This document shows positions 6,450 through 6,512 of a stretch of 6,512 nt of DNA, piece after piece. Within the stretch, counting starts at the first letter, position 1. Every line of letters starts with the position of its first letter. The notes beneath the pieces were generated by a model. The model made no database searches, was not told the origin of the DNA, and was given only the letters and a program-made list of their open reading frames with translations. The stretch is from Methanobacteriota archaeon (GTDB taxonomy: Archaea; Thermoplasmatota; Thermoplasmata; RBG-16-68-12), in the NCBI GenBank assembly GCA_005878665.1, contig VBLR01000165.1, positions 1-6,512 of the forward strand, in the 5' to 3' direction. The position numbers were made by a program, and so were the translations under genes.

Positions 6450-6512
6450 GCCCGCTCAGGAGCTAATGCGCTAACGGGAAGTTCTTCTCGCCTGCGCGGA
6501 TCGGCACGGGGA

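Noticed and set aside
6450..6512. The right-edge intergenic sequence searched for a promoter, terminator or new start
   Set aside because: Sixty-three bases show no convincing TATA element, T-run, repeat or coding start.

Overview
The window looks like a GC-rich archaeal chromosome segment, probably from a euryarchaeal or Thermoplasmatota-type lineage. Three things suggest this. There are BRE/TATA-like promoter elements, the clearest lying about 28 bp before a tRNA gene. The tRNA-Ser is of the long-variable-arm type, has no encoded CCA and has no intron. A Ras/Rab-like small GTPase is present. The lineage is an inference; no rRNA or other phylogenetic marker is in the window.

Layout, left to right. 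(1) The 3' end of a plus-strand gene enters at the left edge and stops at 464. Its fold is longin/roadblock-like at best and its function is unknown. (2) A minus-strand block meets it tail to tail with a 4-bp gap. The block holds a 12-helix major facilitator transporter and, upstream of it, a large fused trehalose-6-phosphate synthase/phosphatase (GT20 plus HAD). The intergenic stretch between these two carries a perfect inverted repeat. (3) A divergent intergenic region (3935-4123) holds a candidate minus-strand TATA box for the trehalose gene, two small inverted repeats and a clear plus-strand BRE/TATA promoter. (4) A plus-strand group follows: tRNA-Ser(GCT); a tandem-GNAT acetyltransferase gene starting only 11 nt after the tRNA and interrupted by an in-frame TAG at codon 52; a 79-aa DUF4242-type small protein with a likely leaderless promoter; and a small GTPase with an uncharacterised C-terminal extension of about 90 residues. 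The last 63 bases show nothing I can support.

How the genes work together: the fused enzyme should carry out both steps from a sugar nucleotide and glucose-6-phosphate to trehalose, normally a compatible solute or carbon store. The transporter downstream on the same strand could belong to the same unit, but nothing in its sequence fixes a substrate. The GTPase and the left-edge fragment both look like signalling parts but lie about 5 kb apart, and no link between them is shown. The points most worth following up are the amber codon in the acetyltransferase, the tRNA-mRNA arrangement in front of it, and the GTPase C-terminal extension.
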